64,000 nucleotides of DNA. Origin: JAPYTK01 sp964401935. Its GTDB lineage: Bacteria > Myxococcota_A > Polyangia > Polyangiales > Polyangiaceae. Every line of letters begins with the position of its first letter. Positions within the stretch are counted from its first letter, which is position 1. This document shows, in pieces, positions 8,041 through 15,989 of the stretch. Location: NCBI GenBank assembly GCA_964401935.1, contig CAYOAL010000003.1:1-64000 (forward strand), written 5' to 3'. The position numbers and the translations under genes are program-made. The notes under the pieces are model-generated. The model was not told the origin of the DNA. It worked only from the letters and a program-made list of their open reading frames with translations, and searched no databases.

Positions 8041-9612
8041 GTGCACGGGCGCCCCGCGTTCATGCGGCTCTCTACGCACCTCACGATCTCTCACTCGGTC
8101 CCGGTCGTCCTTCTCACGCTGGCGCTCGCGTTGACACTCGTCGCGCTGATCCGCATCAGCTCGGTGCTGACGACGTTGCAGGTCACGGAGCTCGAGGTGC
8201 TACGGGAGGAGGGCGCGCTTCACGCCGCCACGTGGGAGGTGGACGTGGCGATGCGGCACGGCGAGGCTGGCTGTGGGCGTAACGAAGCTGGAACCGATGT
8301 CATCCCAGCGATCGCGGTGAGCGCACGCAACCTTCGCCAGCTCGTGGAGGTCGCGAGCACGGGCAGCATCGAGCGGCTCGCGCGGGAGTATCTGGAGGTG
8401 GCGGACAGCCTCACCGCCGAGAACGTGTGTGAGCGCCTGAAGGATGACCTCTTGGGGAGGCGCGCCGCGCTCGACGAGCAGCTCACGACCCAGTGGGTTG
8501 CGCGCCTCGACGAGCTCCACGACGCGGTGGCCGCCCGTGAGGCGAACGCTCAACGCATCGCCCTGACCACGACGTGGATCGGGGTCCCCGTGGCCGCCTT
8601 GGCGATCCTCCTGGCCACGCTCATCGCCCGCCGGATGGCGCGCATGGTAACGCAACCGCTGGCGAGCCTGGCGCGCATCGCCAAGCAAGTGGGACGAGGC
8701 GACTTCCAGAGCTCGATCCCGGTGAGCGGTCCCACCGAGGTGCTCAAGCTCGCGCTCGAGCTCGAGCTCATGCGTGAGCAGCTCAAGCAGCTCGATGTGC
8801 TCAAGCAGGGGTTCGTGGCGTCGGTGTCTCACGAGCTGCGCACGCCGCTCGCGAAGATTCGCGAGGCCCTCGCGCTCCTCGAGGATGGGGCGGTCGGCCC
8901 CACCGACAGCCGGCAGTTGCGGGTGATTCGCATCGCCCGCTCGGCCTGCGAGAGCGAGATCCGCCTCGTGACCACGCTCCTCGACCTGTCACGCTTGCGC
9001 GCGGGGAGCCCGCTTCGGCTCCGGGACGAGGTGCCCATCGATCAGGTGCTGCAGTCTGCCGTGGGGGACGAGAAGGACGACGCCGTCGCACGTGGCGTGG
9101 AGATCGTCTTCGAGAAGAGCGGCGCTTCCCCAAACTGTCGCGTCGACCCCATCCTGTTGGAGCGTGTGGTCGCCAACCTCCTTCGAAACGCCGTGGCCGT
9201 CTCCCAGCGTGGCCAGAGCGTCGTCTTGGGGCGGGAGGTCGTCGAGGATCTCCCCGACCGGCCCGGCGTGTGGACCTGCATCACGGTCTCGGACGCTGGT
9301 CCCGGCGTGCCGAAGGAGGTGCGCGACACGCTGTTCGACGCTTTCGTGACCTACCCGGTGGCCGACATCAAGCAGCTCGGCGTGGGACTCGGCCTGGCGC
9401 TTGCCCGGGAAGTCGCCGCCGGTCACGGCGGCGCCTTGGAGCTGGATGAGACGATCGAGGTGGGAGCGCGGTTCGTGCTGTGGCTCCCCATCGACAAGGT
9501 CAAAGAGTCGGCCCATCCCGCGGCGGCGCCGCAAGAGGCGCTCGCCCTCGCCGACGAGATTCCCCTGAAGGCGCAGCCGAGCGAGGTGCGCCAGCAAGCC
9601 ACTCACTCATGA
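8041..9612 (+). CDS. Membrane-bound sensor histidine kinase with HAMP domain
   Basis: The architecture runs in order: a first membrane segment (VPVVLLTLALALTLVALI), an all-helical periplasmic region of about 130 residues, a second membrane segment (WIGVPVAALAILLATLIA), HAMP, an H-box (SVSHELRTPLAK) and an HATPase domain with N, G1 and G2 boxes (NLLRNAV, DAGPGVP, GVGLGLALA). I chose GTG 8041 because GGGAGGAA stands seven bases before it. Other in-frame starts lie at 8014 and 8062. Its stop overlaps the next gene's start (ATGA), so kinase and regulator are coupled. The likely target is the divergent SulP transporter. Confidence 0.9.
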   Translation: MHGRPAFMRLSTHLTISHSVPVVLLTLALALTLVALIRISSVLTTLQVTELEVLREEGALHAATWEVDVAMRHGEAGCGRNEAGTDVIPAIAVSARNLRQLVEVASTGSIERLAREYLEVADSLTAENVCERLKDDLLGRRAALDEQLTTQWVARLDELHDAVAAREANAQRIALTTTWIGVPVAALAILLATLIARRMARMVTQPLASLARIAKQVGRGDFQSSIPVSGPTEVLKLALELELMREQLKQLDVLKQGFVASVSHELRTPLAKIREALALLEDGAVGPTDSRQLRVIRIARSACESEIRLVTTLLDLSRLRAGSPLRLRDEVPIDQVLQSAVGDEKDDAVARGVEIVFEKSGASPNCRVDPILLERVVANLLRNAVAVSQRGQSVVLGREVVEDLPDRPGVWTCITVSDAGPGVPKEVRDTLFDAFVTYPVADIKQLGVGLGLALAREVAAGHGGALELDETIEVGARFVLWLPIDKVKESAHPAAAPQEALALADEIPLKAQPSEVRQQATHS

Positions 9613-11066
9613 CGCAGACGACCCGCCATCCCACGCCCCACGTCCTCGTCATCGACGATGACCACGAGATGTGTGAGCTCTTGGCGCTGAGGCTCGAGCA
9701 TCACGGCTACCGCGTGACCACCGAGCACAGCCGACGCGGAGCTCTCGAGGTGCTCGAGCGGGAGGTGGTGGACACCGCGCTCGTGGATCTTCGGCTCGAG
9801 GGGGAGAGCGGCCTCGATGTCTTGATGGACTTCCAACAGCGATCGATCGACCTCCCCGTCATCATCTTGACCGCTCACGGCACCATCGACGGCGCCGTGG
9901 AGGCGATGCAACGGGGCGCGTATGGGTTTCTCACCAAGCCCTTCGACGACCACGAGCTCCTGCAGAAGCTCGAGCACGCCGTGAGTGAGGTGGGTCTCAG
10001 GCGTGAGGTGGAGGGCCTGCGGCGGATCGTTGGCCAGCGCTCCGAGGTGAATCGCCTGCTGGGGACGAGCGCACGCATCGAGTCGGTGCGGAGCCTCCTC
10101 GGGCGGATCGCGCCATCCAACGCATCGGTGTTGATCATGGGGGAGTCGGGGACGGGAAAGGAGGTCGCGGCACGTTCCATCCATCAGCTGTCGCCGCGTT
10201 GCGCCGCTCCGTTCATCGGCGTCAACTGCGGCGCCTTGCCTCCTCAGCTCCTCGAGAGCGAGCTGTTTGGCTACAAGCGCGGTGCCTTCACGGGGGCTGA
10301 CCGCGACAAAGAGGGCCTCTTCGCTGCCGCCGACGGAGGGACGCTGTTCCTGGACGAGATCGGGGAGGCTCCCCCTGACGTCCAGGTGAAGCTGTTGAGG
10401 GTGCTCGAGGAGCGCGCCTTCGTGCCGGTAGGGGCTACGCAGCCGGTCGAGGTCGATGTGCGCATCGTCGCGGCCACGAATCGCGACCTCGCCCTGGAGG
10501 TGCAGCAAGGCACGTTCCGTGAAGATCTCTTCTATCGACTCCACGTCGTGCCCATCCGGATGCCCCCTTTGCGCGAGCGGAGGGAGGACATCCCGCTCCT
10601 GGCGGAGCTGTTTTTGTCGCGCGCGGCGGCGCAGCACAAGATGCATCAAGCCCACCTGTCACACGATGCGCTGGCCGTGCTCCTCGACCACGACTGGCCG
10701 GGCAACATCCGGGAGCTCGCCAACGTCGTCCAGGGAGCGGCGCTGCTCAGCACCGATGGCACCCTGCGAGCGCCTCATGTCAAGGCCGTGCTCCCCCGCT
10801 CGCTCACTGCGGCGGAGCCGAGCGGTGATGAGGCCGACGGTCATGTGCCCATCTCATCGGCGGTGGCGCGGGTTCTCGACGCAGGGGCGGCCCTGCCGCC
10901 CATGCGCGTGGCGCGAGATGCGTTCGACCGCGCTTACATCGAGGAAGCGTTGCGCCGCACCCATGGGAACGTGAGCGCGGCCGCCAAGCTCTCCGGACGC
11001 AACCGAACCGACTTCCACGATCTGGTCCGCCGTCACGCCATCGACGTCTCGAGCTTTCGGGCGTGA
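9609..11066 (+). CDS. Sigma-54-dependent response regulator (NtrC/GlrR type)
   Basis: A 485-residue regulator with three domains. The receiver (1-125) has acidic pocket DDD at 16-18, phospho-acceptor D60 and the K of LTKPFD. The AAA+ activator domain (about 145-385) has Walker A GESGTGKE, the sigma-54 contact loop GAFTGA and the GTLFLDEIGE Walker B. The C-terminal Fis-type helix-turn-helix is NVSAAAKLSGRNRTDFHDLV. It is translationally coupled to the kinase before it. Activation by phosphorylation and binding to the GTCGG/CCGAC cluster upstream of the SulP gene is my inference. Confidence 0.93.
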   Translation: MTQTTRHPTPHVLVIDDDHEMCELLALRLEHHGYRVTTEHSRRGALEVLEREVVDTALVDLRLEGESGLDVLMDFQQRSIDLPVIILTAHGTIDGAVEAMQRGAYGFLTKPFDDHELLQKLEHAVSEVGLRREVEGLRRIVGQRSEVNRLLGTSARIESVRSLLGRIAPSNASVLIMGESGTGKEVAARSIHQLSPRCAAPFIGVNCGALPPQLLESELFGYKRGAFTGADRDKEGLFAAADGGTLFLDEIGEAPPDVQVKLLRVLEERAFVPVGATQPVEVDVRIVAATNRDLALEVQQGTFREDLFYRLHVVPIRMPPLRERREDIPLLAELFLSRAAAQHKMHQAHLSHDALAVLLDHDWPGNIRELANVVQGAALLSTDGTLRAPHVKAVLPRSLTAAEPSGDEADGHVPISSAVARVLDAGAALPPMRVARDAFDRAYIEEALRRTHGNVSAAAKLSGRNRTDFHDLVRRHAIDVSSFRA

Positions 11067-11162
11067 CCTCGACGTCGCGGGTCGGCGCACCGCGAGGTGC
11101 GGCAGCCATCGAGTGAGCTTCCACGTGCGCCCGGGGAGAGTTCCCCATACCCTCCAGCCCCC

Positions 11163-12626
11163 ATGGGTCGCAAGAAGCGTCCGCCCCCACCGCCCCCCGC
11201 TTCCCTCGAGCTCTCATCGCCTCAAATGCGCGCGATGGTGGAGCAGGCGATGGAGCGTATCGTGCACTTCGTGGAGACGCTGCCTTCGCAGCCGATGCAC
11301 GCGGTGACGGGAGGCAAGAAGCTCGCGCGCTCGCTGCGCGAGCCGCTGCCCGAGACGGGAGAGCCCTTCGAGCGGCTCCTCTCGCTGCTCTTCGAGCGCG
11401 TCATTCCCCGAAGCCTCAACGCGGCGGCGCCTGGCTACCTCGCCTACGTGCCGGGCGGGGGCCTGTTCCACGCGGCGGTGGCCGACCTCATCGCCGACGC
11501 CACCAACCGTTACGTGGGCGTGTGGCAGGCGGCGCCGGCCCTCGTGCAGCTCGAGACGAACGTGCTCGCCTGGTTTGCCGCCATGATCGGCTATCCCGAG
11601 GAGGGCGGCGGCGTGCTCACGACGGGAGGCTCGATGGCGGTGCTCATCGCCATCATCACGGCGCGCCGCGAGCGTCTCCCACCCGACTTCTTGCGTGGGG
11701 TGGTGTACGTCTCCGACGAGGTCCATCACTCGGCCACGAAGGCGGCGGTGCTCGCTGGGTTCTGGCCGGAGCGCGTTCGGCGCGTCGCCGTCGACGAGCG
11801 CTTCCGGATGGACGTCGACGCGCTCGAGCAGGCGATCGGTCGCGATCGCGACGAGGGCCTCACGCCGTTTCTCGTGGTGGCGAGCGGGGGCACCGTCAAC
11901 ACCGGCGCGGTGGACGACCTCCATCGCATCGCCGACGTCGCGTCACGCCACGGGTTGTGGCTCCACGTCGATGCAGCCTACGGCGGCTTCTTTGCGCTCA
12001 CCGAGCGCGGGAAGGCGGCCCTCTCGGGCATCGAGCGCGCCGACTCGGTGACCCTCGATCCGCACAAGGGCCTGTTCCTGCCCTACGGCACCGGCTGTTT
12101 GCTGGTTCGCGAGCGCGCCGCGCTCCGGCGCGCACACGCGATGCACGCGTCGTACTTGCCGCCCATGCAGCAAGACGACGACTTGCTCGACTTCTGCGAC
12201 ATGGGGCCCGAGCTCTCGCGCGACGCGCGCGGCCTCAGGGTGTGGCTCCCGCTCAAGATGCACGGCGCGGCCGCGTTCCGCGAAGCGCTCGACGAGAAGC
12301 TCGATCTGGCCCGCCACGCCGCCCACGCGCTCGCGGCCTTGCCGGAGCTCGAGGTGCTCGAGCCGGAGCTGTCGCTCTTCGCCTGGCGCTGGCGCCCTGA
12401 GGGGCTCTCCGGCGAGGCGCTCGACGCCGCCAATCGCCGTCTCCTCGCCCACGTCAACGCCGGCCAACGCGTGCTCCTCACCGGTACCAGCTTGGGGGGC
12501 GCGTTCTTTCTTCGCACCTGCGTGCTCGCCTTCCGAACCCATCGCGAGCACATCGACGCCCTGCTCGAGGATGTGGGCCACTCCCTCGAGGCGCTGCGCT
12601 CGCCGCCTTCGGCGCCCGAGGCTTGA
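11163..12626 (+). CDS. PLP-dependent group II amino acid decarboxylase family enzyme
   Basis: A cytoplasmic pyridoxal-phosphate enzyme of the aromatic-L-amino-acid/glutamate decarboxylase fold, 487 residues. Visible PLP-site features are TTGGSMA (153-159), DEVHHS (185-190), HVDAAYGG (268-275, with the pyridine-contacting Asp at 270) and the Schiff-base Lys K302 in DPHKG. The substrate cannot be told from sequence alone. The start ATG 11163 follows a weak leader. An upstream in-frame start at 11097 is possible but gives a Pro-rich extension. It is convergent with the metalloprotease gene. Confidence 0.88.
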   Translation: MGRKKRPPPPPPASLELSSPQMRAMVEQAMERIVHFVETLPSQPMHAVTGGKKLARSLREPLPETGEPFERLLSLLFERVIPRSLNAAAPGYLAYVPGGGLFHAAVADLIADATNRYVGVWQAAPALVQLETNVLAWFAAMIGYPEEGGGVLTTGGSMAVLIAIITARRERLPPDFLRGVVYVSDEVHHSATKAAVLAGFWPERVRRVAVDERFRMDVDALEQAIGRDRDEGLTPFLVVASGGTVNTGAVDDLHRIADVASRHGLWLHVDAAYGGFFALTERGKAALSGIERADSVTLDPHKGLFLPYGTGCLLVRERAALRRAHAMHASYLPPMQQDDDLLDFCDMGPELSRDARGLRVWLPLKMHGAAAFREALDEKLDLARHAAHALAALPELEVLEPELSLFAWRWRPEGLSGEALDAANRRLLAHVNAGQRVLLTGTSLGGAFFLRTCVLAFRTHREHIDALLEDVGHSLEALRSPPSAPEA

Positions 12627-12656
12627 CCCGAGCCTGCGACGCGCCGGCGAGAGCGG

Positions 12657-13934
12657 TCACGGCGTCTCGGAGAGGTCTTGGAGGACGACGTTCCGGGGCA
12701 CCTTGACGAGCACCCGTCCGCGATCGCGGAACTTGGACACCACGTTCTTGGTCACGCGGAGGGTGCGCGCGTTGTCGGCGTAGTCGGTGAGCCCGAGTGG
12801 AACACCGTCGTACGAGAGCTCGGGGTTCGACCAGCGCGGCACGCGGGCGCAGTTGCTGCAGGCGTAGGCCATGATGGTGCTCACGCCCGCGCTGGGCACT
12901 TGGAGGCCGTGCGAGTCGGGGAAGTAGCCGGTGATCTGAGCGTTGTCGTGGTCGTGGCTGGCGCCCATGTTGTGGCCGAGCTCGTGCGCGAAGGTGTAGG
13001 CGCCCGCCGCGTAGCTGCGCGACACCACCGAGAACGCGAAGGCGTCGAAGACGGACGCGGTCGATGCGACCATCTGGTAGCCGATGCCGGCCGCGCTCGT
13101 CACCTTGTCCACGATGAGGACCACGTGATCGGCGCCGTAGAAGTCGCGATCCGCGTGAATGTCGTCCATGTAGCCGTCGGTCTGGCCGCGCAGCCGTCCC
13201 AGCGTGTCCGACCAGCTGAACTGGCTCTCCGAGTAGTCGACGAGCCGCTGATGAACCACGTGGACGCGCATGGCGACACCGCTCGCGACGTAGCTCTTGT
13301 TGGTCTCGTGCACGGCCAGATCGATCAGCGCGGCCATGCCCGGCTCTCCCCCCGCGTAGTGGAGGGCGTCGCTGGTGTACACCACCATCACGTCGACGGT
13401 GGCCGCGCCTTCGTCGAGCGGAGGGGCCTCGGCGACGGCGTCGAGCGCAAGAGGCGCCACGTCGGGCAGCACCGGGGGGTGCTCACCCACGCGCGTCTCG
13501 TCGATCTCCGCGACGTAGTGGCCTTCGGGGCCGTGCGCGAGCTGGTACAAGCGGTGACCGGCGCGGATGGTACCCGCGAAGGTGTCGTCGGCGACGGCGA
13601 GGGTGACGTGACCGTCCGTGTCGAGGAGCTCGCCCTCCAGCACCCAGCCGCGAGCGGTGCGCTCGACGGCGACCAGCGTGGCTGTCTGCGACACGTCCTC
13701 GAACAGGTCGAGCCGGATCGCGTCCCAGCCATCGCCGACGCGCAGCTGGTCGTGGACGGCGACGTCGAAGAGGTTCGTGACCCGCCGCGACCGCACCACC
13801 GCCTGGTCGCGGGCCTCGAGCGCCTCGCCACCCGTGAAGAGGGCTTGGGGCGCCGCGTCCTCGGCCGAGCACCCCAGGGCCCCGAGACCCAAGGTTGCCC
13901 ACATCGTGAGTGCCAGTACACGTCGAATGCTCAT
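12657..13934 (-). CDS. Secreted zinc metalloprotease (reprolysin-like M12), lipoprotein
   Basis: A 425-residue exported protease. The N-terminus is a lipoprotein signal ending at LGALGC. The catalytic domain follows from about residue 200 (TVDVMVVYTSDAL), with the extended zinc motif HELGHNMGASHDHD, in which three His bind zinc and Glu is catalytic. A Met-turn-like STIMAYACSNC comes after it. The N-terminal region (25-195) is probably a propeptide. The substrate is unknown. In predatory myxobacteria such enzymes digest protein outside the cell. That role is inferred. Confidence 0.87.
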   Translation of the reverse strand: MSIRRVLALTMWATLGLGALGCSAEDAAPQALFTGGEALEARDQAVVRSRRVTNLFDVAVHDQLRVGDGWDAIRLDLFEDVSQTATLVAVERTARGWVLEGELLDTDGHVTLAVADDTFAGTIRAGHRLYQLAHGPEGHYVAEIDETRVGEHPPVLPDVAPLALDAVAEAPPLDEGAATVDVMVVYTSDALHYAGGEPGMAALIDLAVHETNKSYVASGVAMRVHVVHQRLVDYSESQFSWSDTLGRLRGQTDGYMDDIHADRDFYGADHVVLIVDKVTSAAGIGYQMVASTASVFDAFAFSVVSRSYAAGAYTFAHELGHNMGASHDHDNAQITGYFPDSHGLQVPSAGVSTIMAYACSNCARVPRWSNPELSYDGVPLGLTDYADNARTLRVTKNVVSKFRDRGRVLVKVPRNVVLQDLSETP

Positions 13935-14127
13935 GATGTCTCCCACGGCGGCGCAACCTGCCGCTCGAAGGGAGGTACGGACGCGCGCGTCGCGGCTTGA
14001 GCAAAACGCGGGCGTTCGGCCGACCTGGGAGGAGCCGCGGCTGCACAGGCGACGAGGAGCGGCGAGGGCGGGCGGCCCGACCACGCACGGTCGGGGCCGC
14101 GGCCAGCCACGGGTGTAGAATCGACCC

Positions 14128-14625
14128 ATGGACAAGTCGGACCGTGACATCGTCGTCTCGCGCCGCCGCGCGCTGCTCCTGGTCGCGGCGGCGGCCGGTC
14201 TCGGCTGTGACAAGAACGGGTCCGCGCCGCTGCCACACCCGGAGCCCATGGTTTGCCTCTCGGCCCCCATGCCCCGTTGCCCCGACGCGCGGTTCATCGT
14301 GTTCTCCGGCGGGGCGACCACGTTGAGTGAGGACGCGCTCGCCACCCTCGACACCCTCGCGTCGCAGGTCGTCTCCGGGCGGAGCGGTGTGCGCCTCAGC
14401 GTACGCGTCGTCGACGATGGCCAGGCCGAGGCCGCTGACGCGCTTCACCAGCCGCGGCTCGACGCCGTGCGACAGGCGCTCGTGGAGCGCCGCGCCGCCG
14501 ACTTCGCGGAGATCCAGCCCATCGAGCCTCAAACGACGCCGATGAGCGCCGAGGAGTGGCTCGCGCTCACCGGCGATGGCAACCCGATCCCGCTGAGCGG
14601 GCTAGTGCTCGTCGAGTGCCCCTGA
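14128..14625 (+). CDS. Tat-type lipoprotein, weakly OmpA-like
   Basis: A 165-residue protein with a twin-arginine-like leader (VSRRRALLLVAAAAGLGC) ending in a lipobox Cys. The body, FIVFSGGATTLSEDALATLDTLASQV...RLDAVRQALVERR, has the strand-helix pattern and spacing of an OmpA C-terminal peptidoglycan-binding domain, but the usual NxxLSxxRA motif is not intact. The function is unknown. The 190-bp spacer to the divergent metalloprotease gene probably holds both promoters, though I see no clear boxes. Confidence 0.6.
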   Translation: MDKSDRDIVVSRRRALLLVAAAAGLGCDKNGSAPLPHPEPMVCLSAPMPRCPDARFIVFSGGATTLSEDALATLDTLASQVVSGRSGVRLSVRVVDDGQAEAADALHQPRLDAVRQALVERRAADFAEIQPIEPQTTPMSAEEWLALTGDGNPIPLSGLVLVECP

Positions 14626-14688
14626 TACGAGCCTCGCGCTCGCACCGACGAGCCGCTCGTGCACCGAGGAGACGCTCGCCGCCCCCGG

Positions 14689-15201
14689 TCAGCGGCGGGG
14701 GCGCGAGATGTCGCAGTGGCCGTCGGGGCCGACGATGCAGCGCCCGAGGCGTCTGCAGATCTCGCTCCTCCGGCAGTCGGCGTCGGAGCCGGGGAGGCAG
14801 CGGTCACCCTTCTGCTGACAATAGCCGGCGGCGCGACAGGGCTCGCGCTTGTGGCACTCGGGCACGCACTGCGCCACGTTGTCCCAGCCCAGGATGCGCT
14901 GGCAGCTCTGGTCTTCCTTGCAGACCAGCGCGGCCTCGCAGTCGTCGTCGCTCGCGATCAGACAGCGCCCCTCGGTGAGCGTGCAGCGTCCGTGCTGGAC
15001 ACAGCTCCGCGACGCTCGGCACAGCTCTTCGCTCCGCGCCACACAGCCCTCGCTGGGATCGTGGGAGCAGAGGCCGTCCATCTCGCACACCACGGACTCG
15101 GCGCACTGTTGGTCGAGGGATTCACACCCGCTCACCGCGGCGACGAGCAGGAGCGCCAAGAGCCAGCGTGGCGACGGGGCCACGCCTCTCAAGATCCCCA
15201 C
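14689..15201 (-). CDS. Cys-rich lipoprotein
   Basis: A secreted lipoprotein (leader LLALLLVAAVSGC) with about 20 Cys in the mature part, arranged as loose repeats (CEMDGLCSHDPSEGC, CVQHGRCTLTEGRC, CRRLGRCIVGPDGHC). The consensus C-x5-C-x6-C suggests small disulfide-stapled modules. The function is unknown. I chose GTG 15201, since GGAGAGGG precedes it. GTG 15234 is an alternative. It converges with the preceding lipoprotein gene. Confidence 0.6.
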   Translation of the reverse strand: MGILRGVAPSPRWLLALLLVAAVSGCESLDQQCAESVVCEMDGLCSHDPSEGCVARSEELCRASRSCVQHGRCTLTEGRCLIASDDDCEAALVCKEDQSCQRILGWDNVAQCVPECHKREPCRAAGYCQQKGDRCLPGSDADCRRSEICRRLGRCIVGPDGHCDISRPRR

Positions 15202-15306
15202 GCCCTCTCCGTCCCGCACGCGGGATGCTCCCACGGCGCGCAGGTTGGCGCCAGCGAGCCCTCTCCTCGCCGAATCGGCGCTGCGCCCTCGACGCCAGGG
15301 CGGTGC

Positions 15307-15834
15307 TCAGGTGCAGCCACGCCCCACGCACGACTTGTCGCACTCTTTTGCGTTCCCACAGTCCTGCGTGCACTTGCCGCCCGCGCAGTTGAGGTCGCAC
15401 TCCTCCGCTTCCCCGCAGTGCTGTTGGCAGCTGCCGCCGGTGCACGAGAGCTTGCAGTCACCGCCCTTGCCGCAGCGTTGCTGGCACTTGCCCCCTGAGC
15501 AGCCCGCGCGACACTCGACCCCGTCGGGGCAAGTCTGTTGGCAGCTCCCCGCGGTGCAGCTGAGCTTCTCCTTCTTGCGCTGCCTCTCCTTGTCGTCGTC
15601 CTTGTCGTCGTCCTTGTCGTCGTCCTTGTCGTCGTCCTTGTCGTCGCCCTTGTCGTCGCCCTTGTCGTCGCTGCGCTTGGCGGCCTTCTTGTCGTCGCCG
15701 TCGCCGTCGTCCTTGGTCGACTTGGACTTCGCCCGTCCCTCCTCGCTCGCCTTCCCGGCGTCGTCGTTGTCCTTCTCCTTCTCTTGGGGGCAGGCCACGA
15801 GCAGGCAGGCCAACGCCAGGGTCACGATTCGCAT
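15307..15834 (-). CDS. Lipoprotein with Asp/Lys tandem repeat and Cys-rich repeats
   Basis: A 175-residue lipoprotein (leader LALACLLVAC). After a polar segment comes a run of KDDD units (about residues 55-82) encoded by a 12-bp tandem repeat. Then come six or so Cys repeats of the type GGKCQQRCGKGGDC and GGSCQQHCGEAEEC. The extreme negative/positive alternation makes this part disordered. The Cys part is probably extracellular and disulfide-linked. No family is recognised. Confidence 0.65.
   Translation of the reverse strand: MRIVTLALACLLVACPQEKEKDNDDAGKASEEGRAKSKSTKDDGDGDDKKAAKRSDDKGDDKGDDKDDDKDDDKDDDKDDDKERQRKKEKLSCTAGSCQQTCPDGVECRAGCSGGKCQQRCGKGGDCKLSCTGGSCQQHCGEAEECDLNCAGGKCTQDCGNAKECDKSCVGRGCT
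15591..15670. repeat. 12-bp tandem repeat inside the lipoprotein gene
   Basis: About six and a half copies of TGTCGTCGTCCT (plus strand), with drift to TCGCCC in the last two. On the coding strand each unit encodes D-D-K-D or D-D-K-G. Unit length keeps the frame, so copy-number change would only lengthen or shorten the protein. Confidence 0.85.
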
Positions 15835-15989
15835 GTCCCAACTGTAGCAAAGGTCGTGGCCGTGGAAGCCCGCGGTCGTGCGAGGACGCGAGCGTCGCGC
15901 TGGGAGCGTCGAGCAGCATCGTGACGGGACGCGAGCCGCTCGTCGCGACGTTGTGTAGGGTGGTGTTGGTCGCGGCGGTGGGAGGACGA

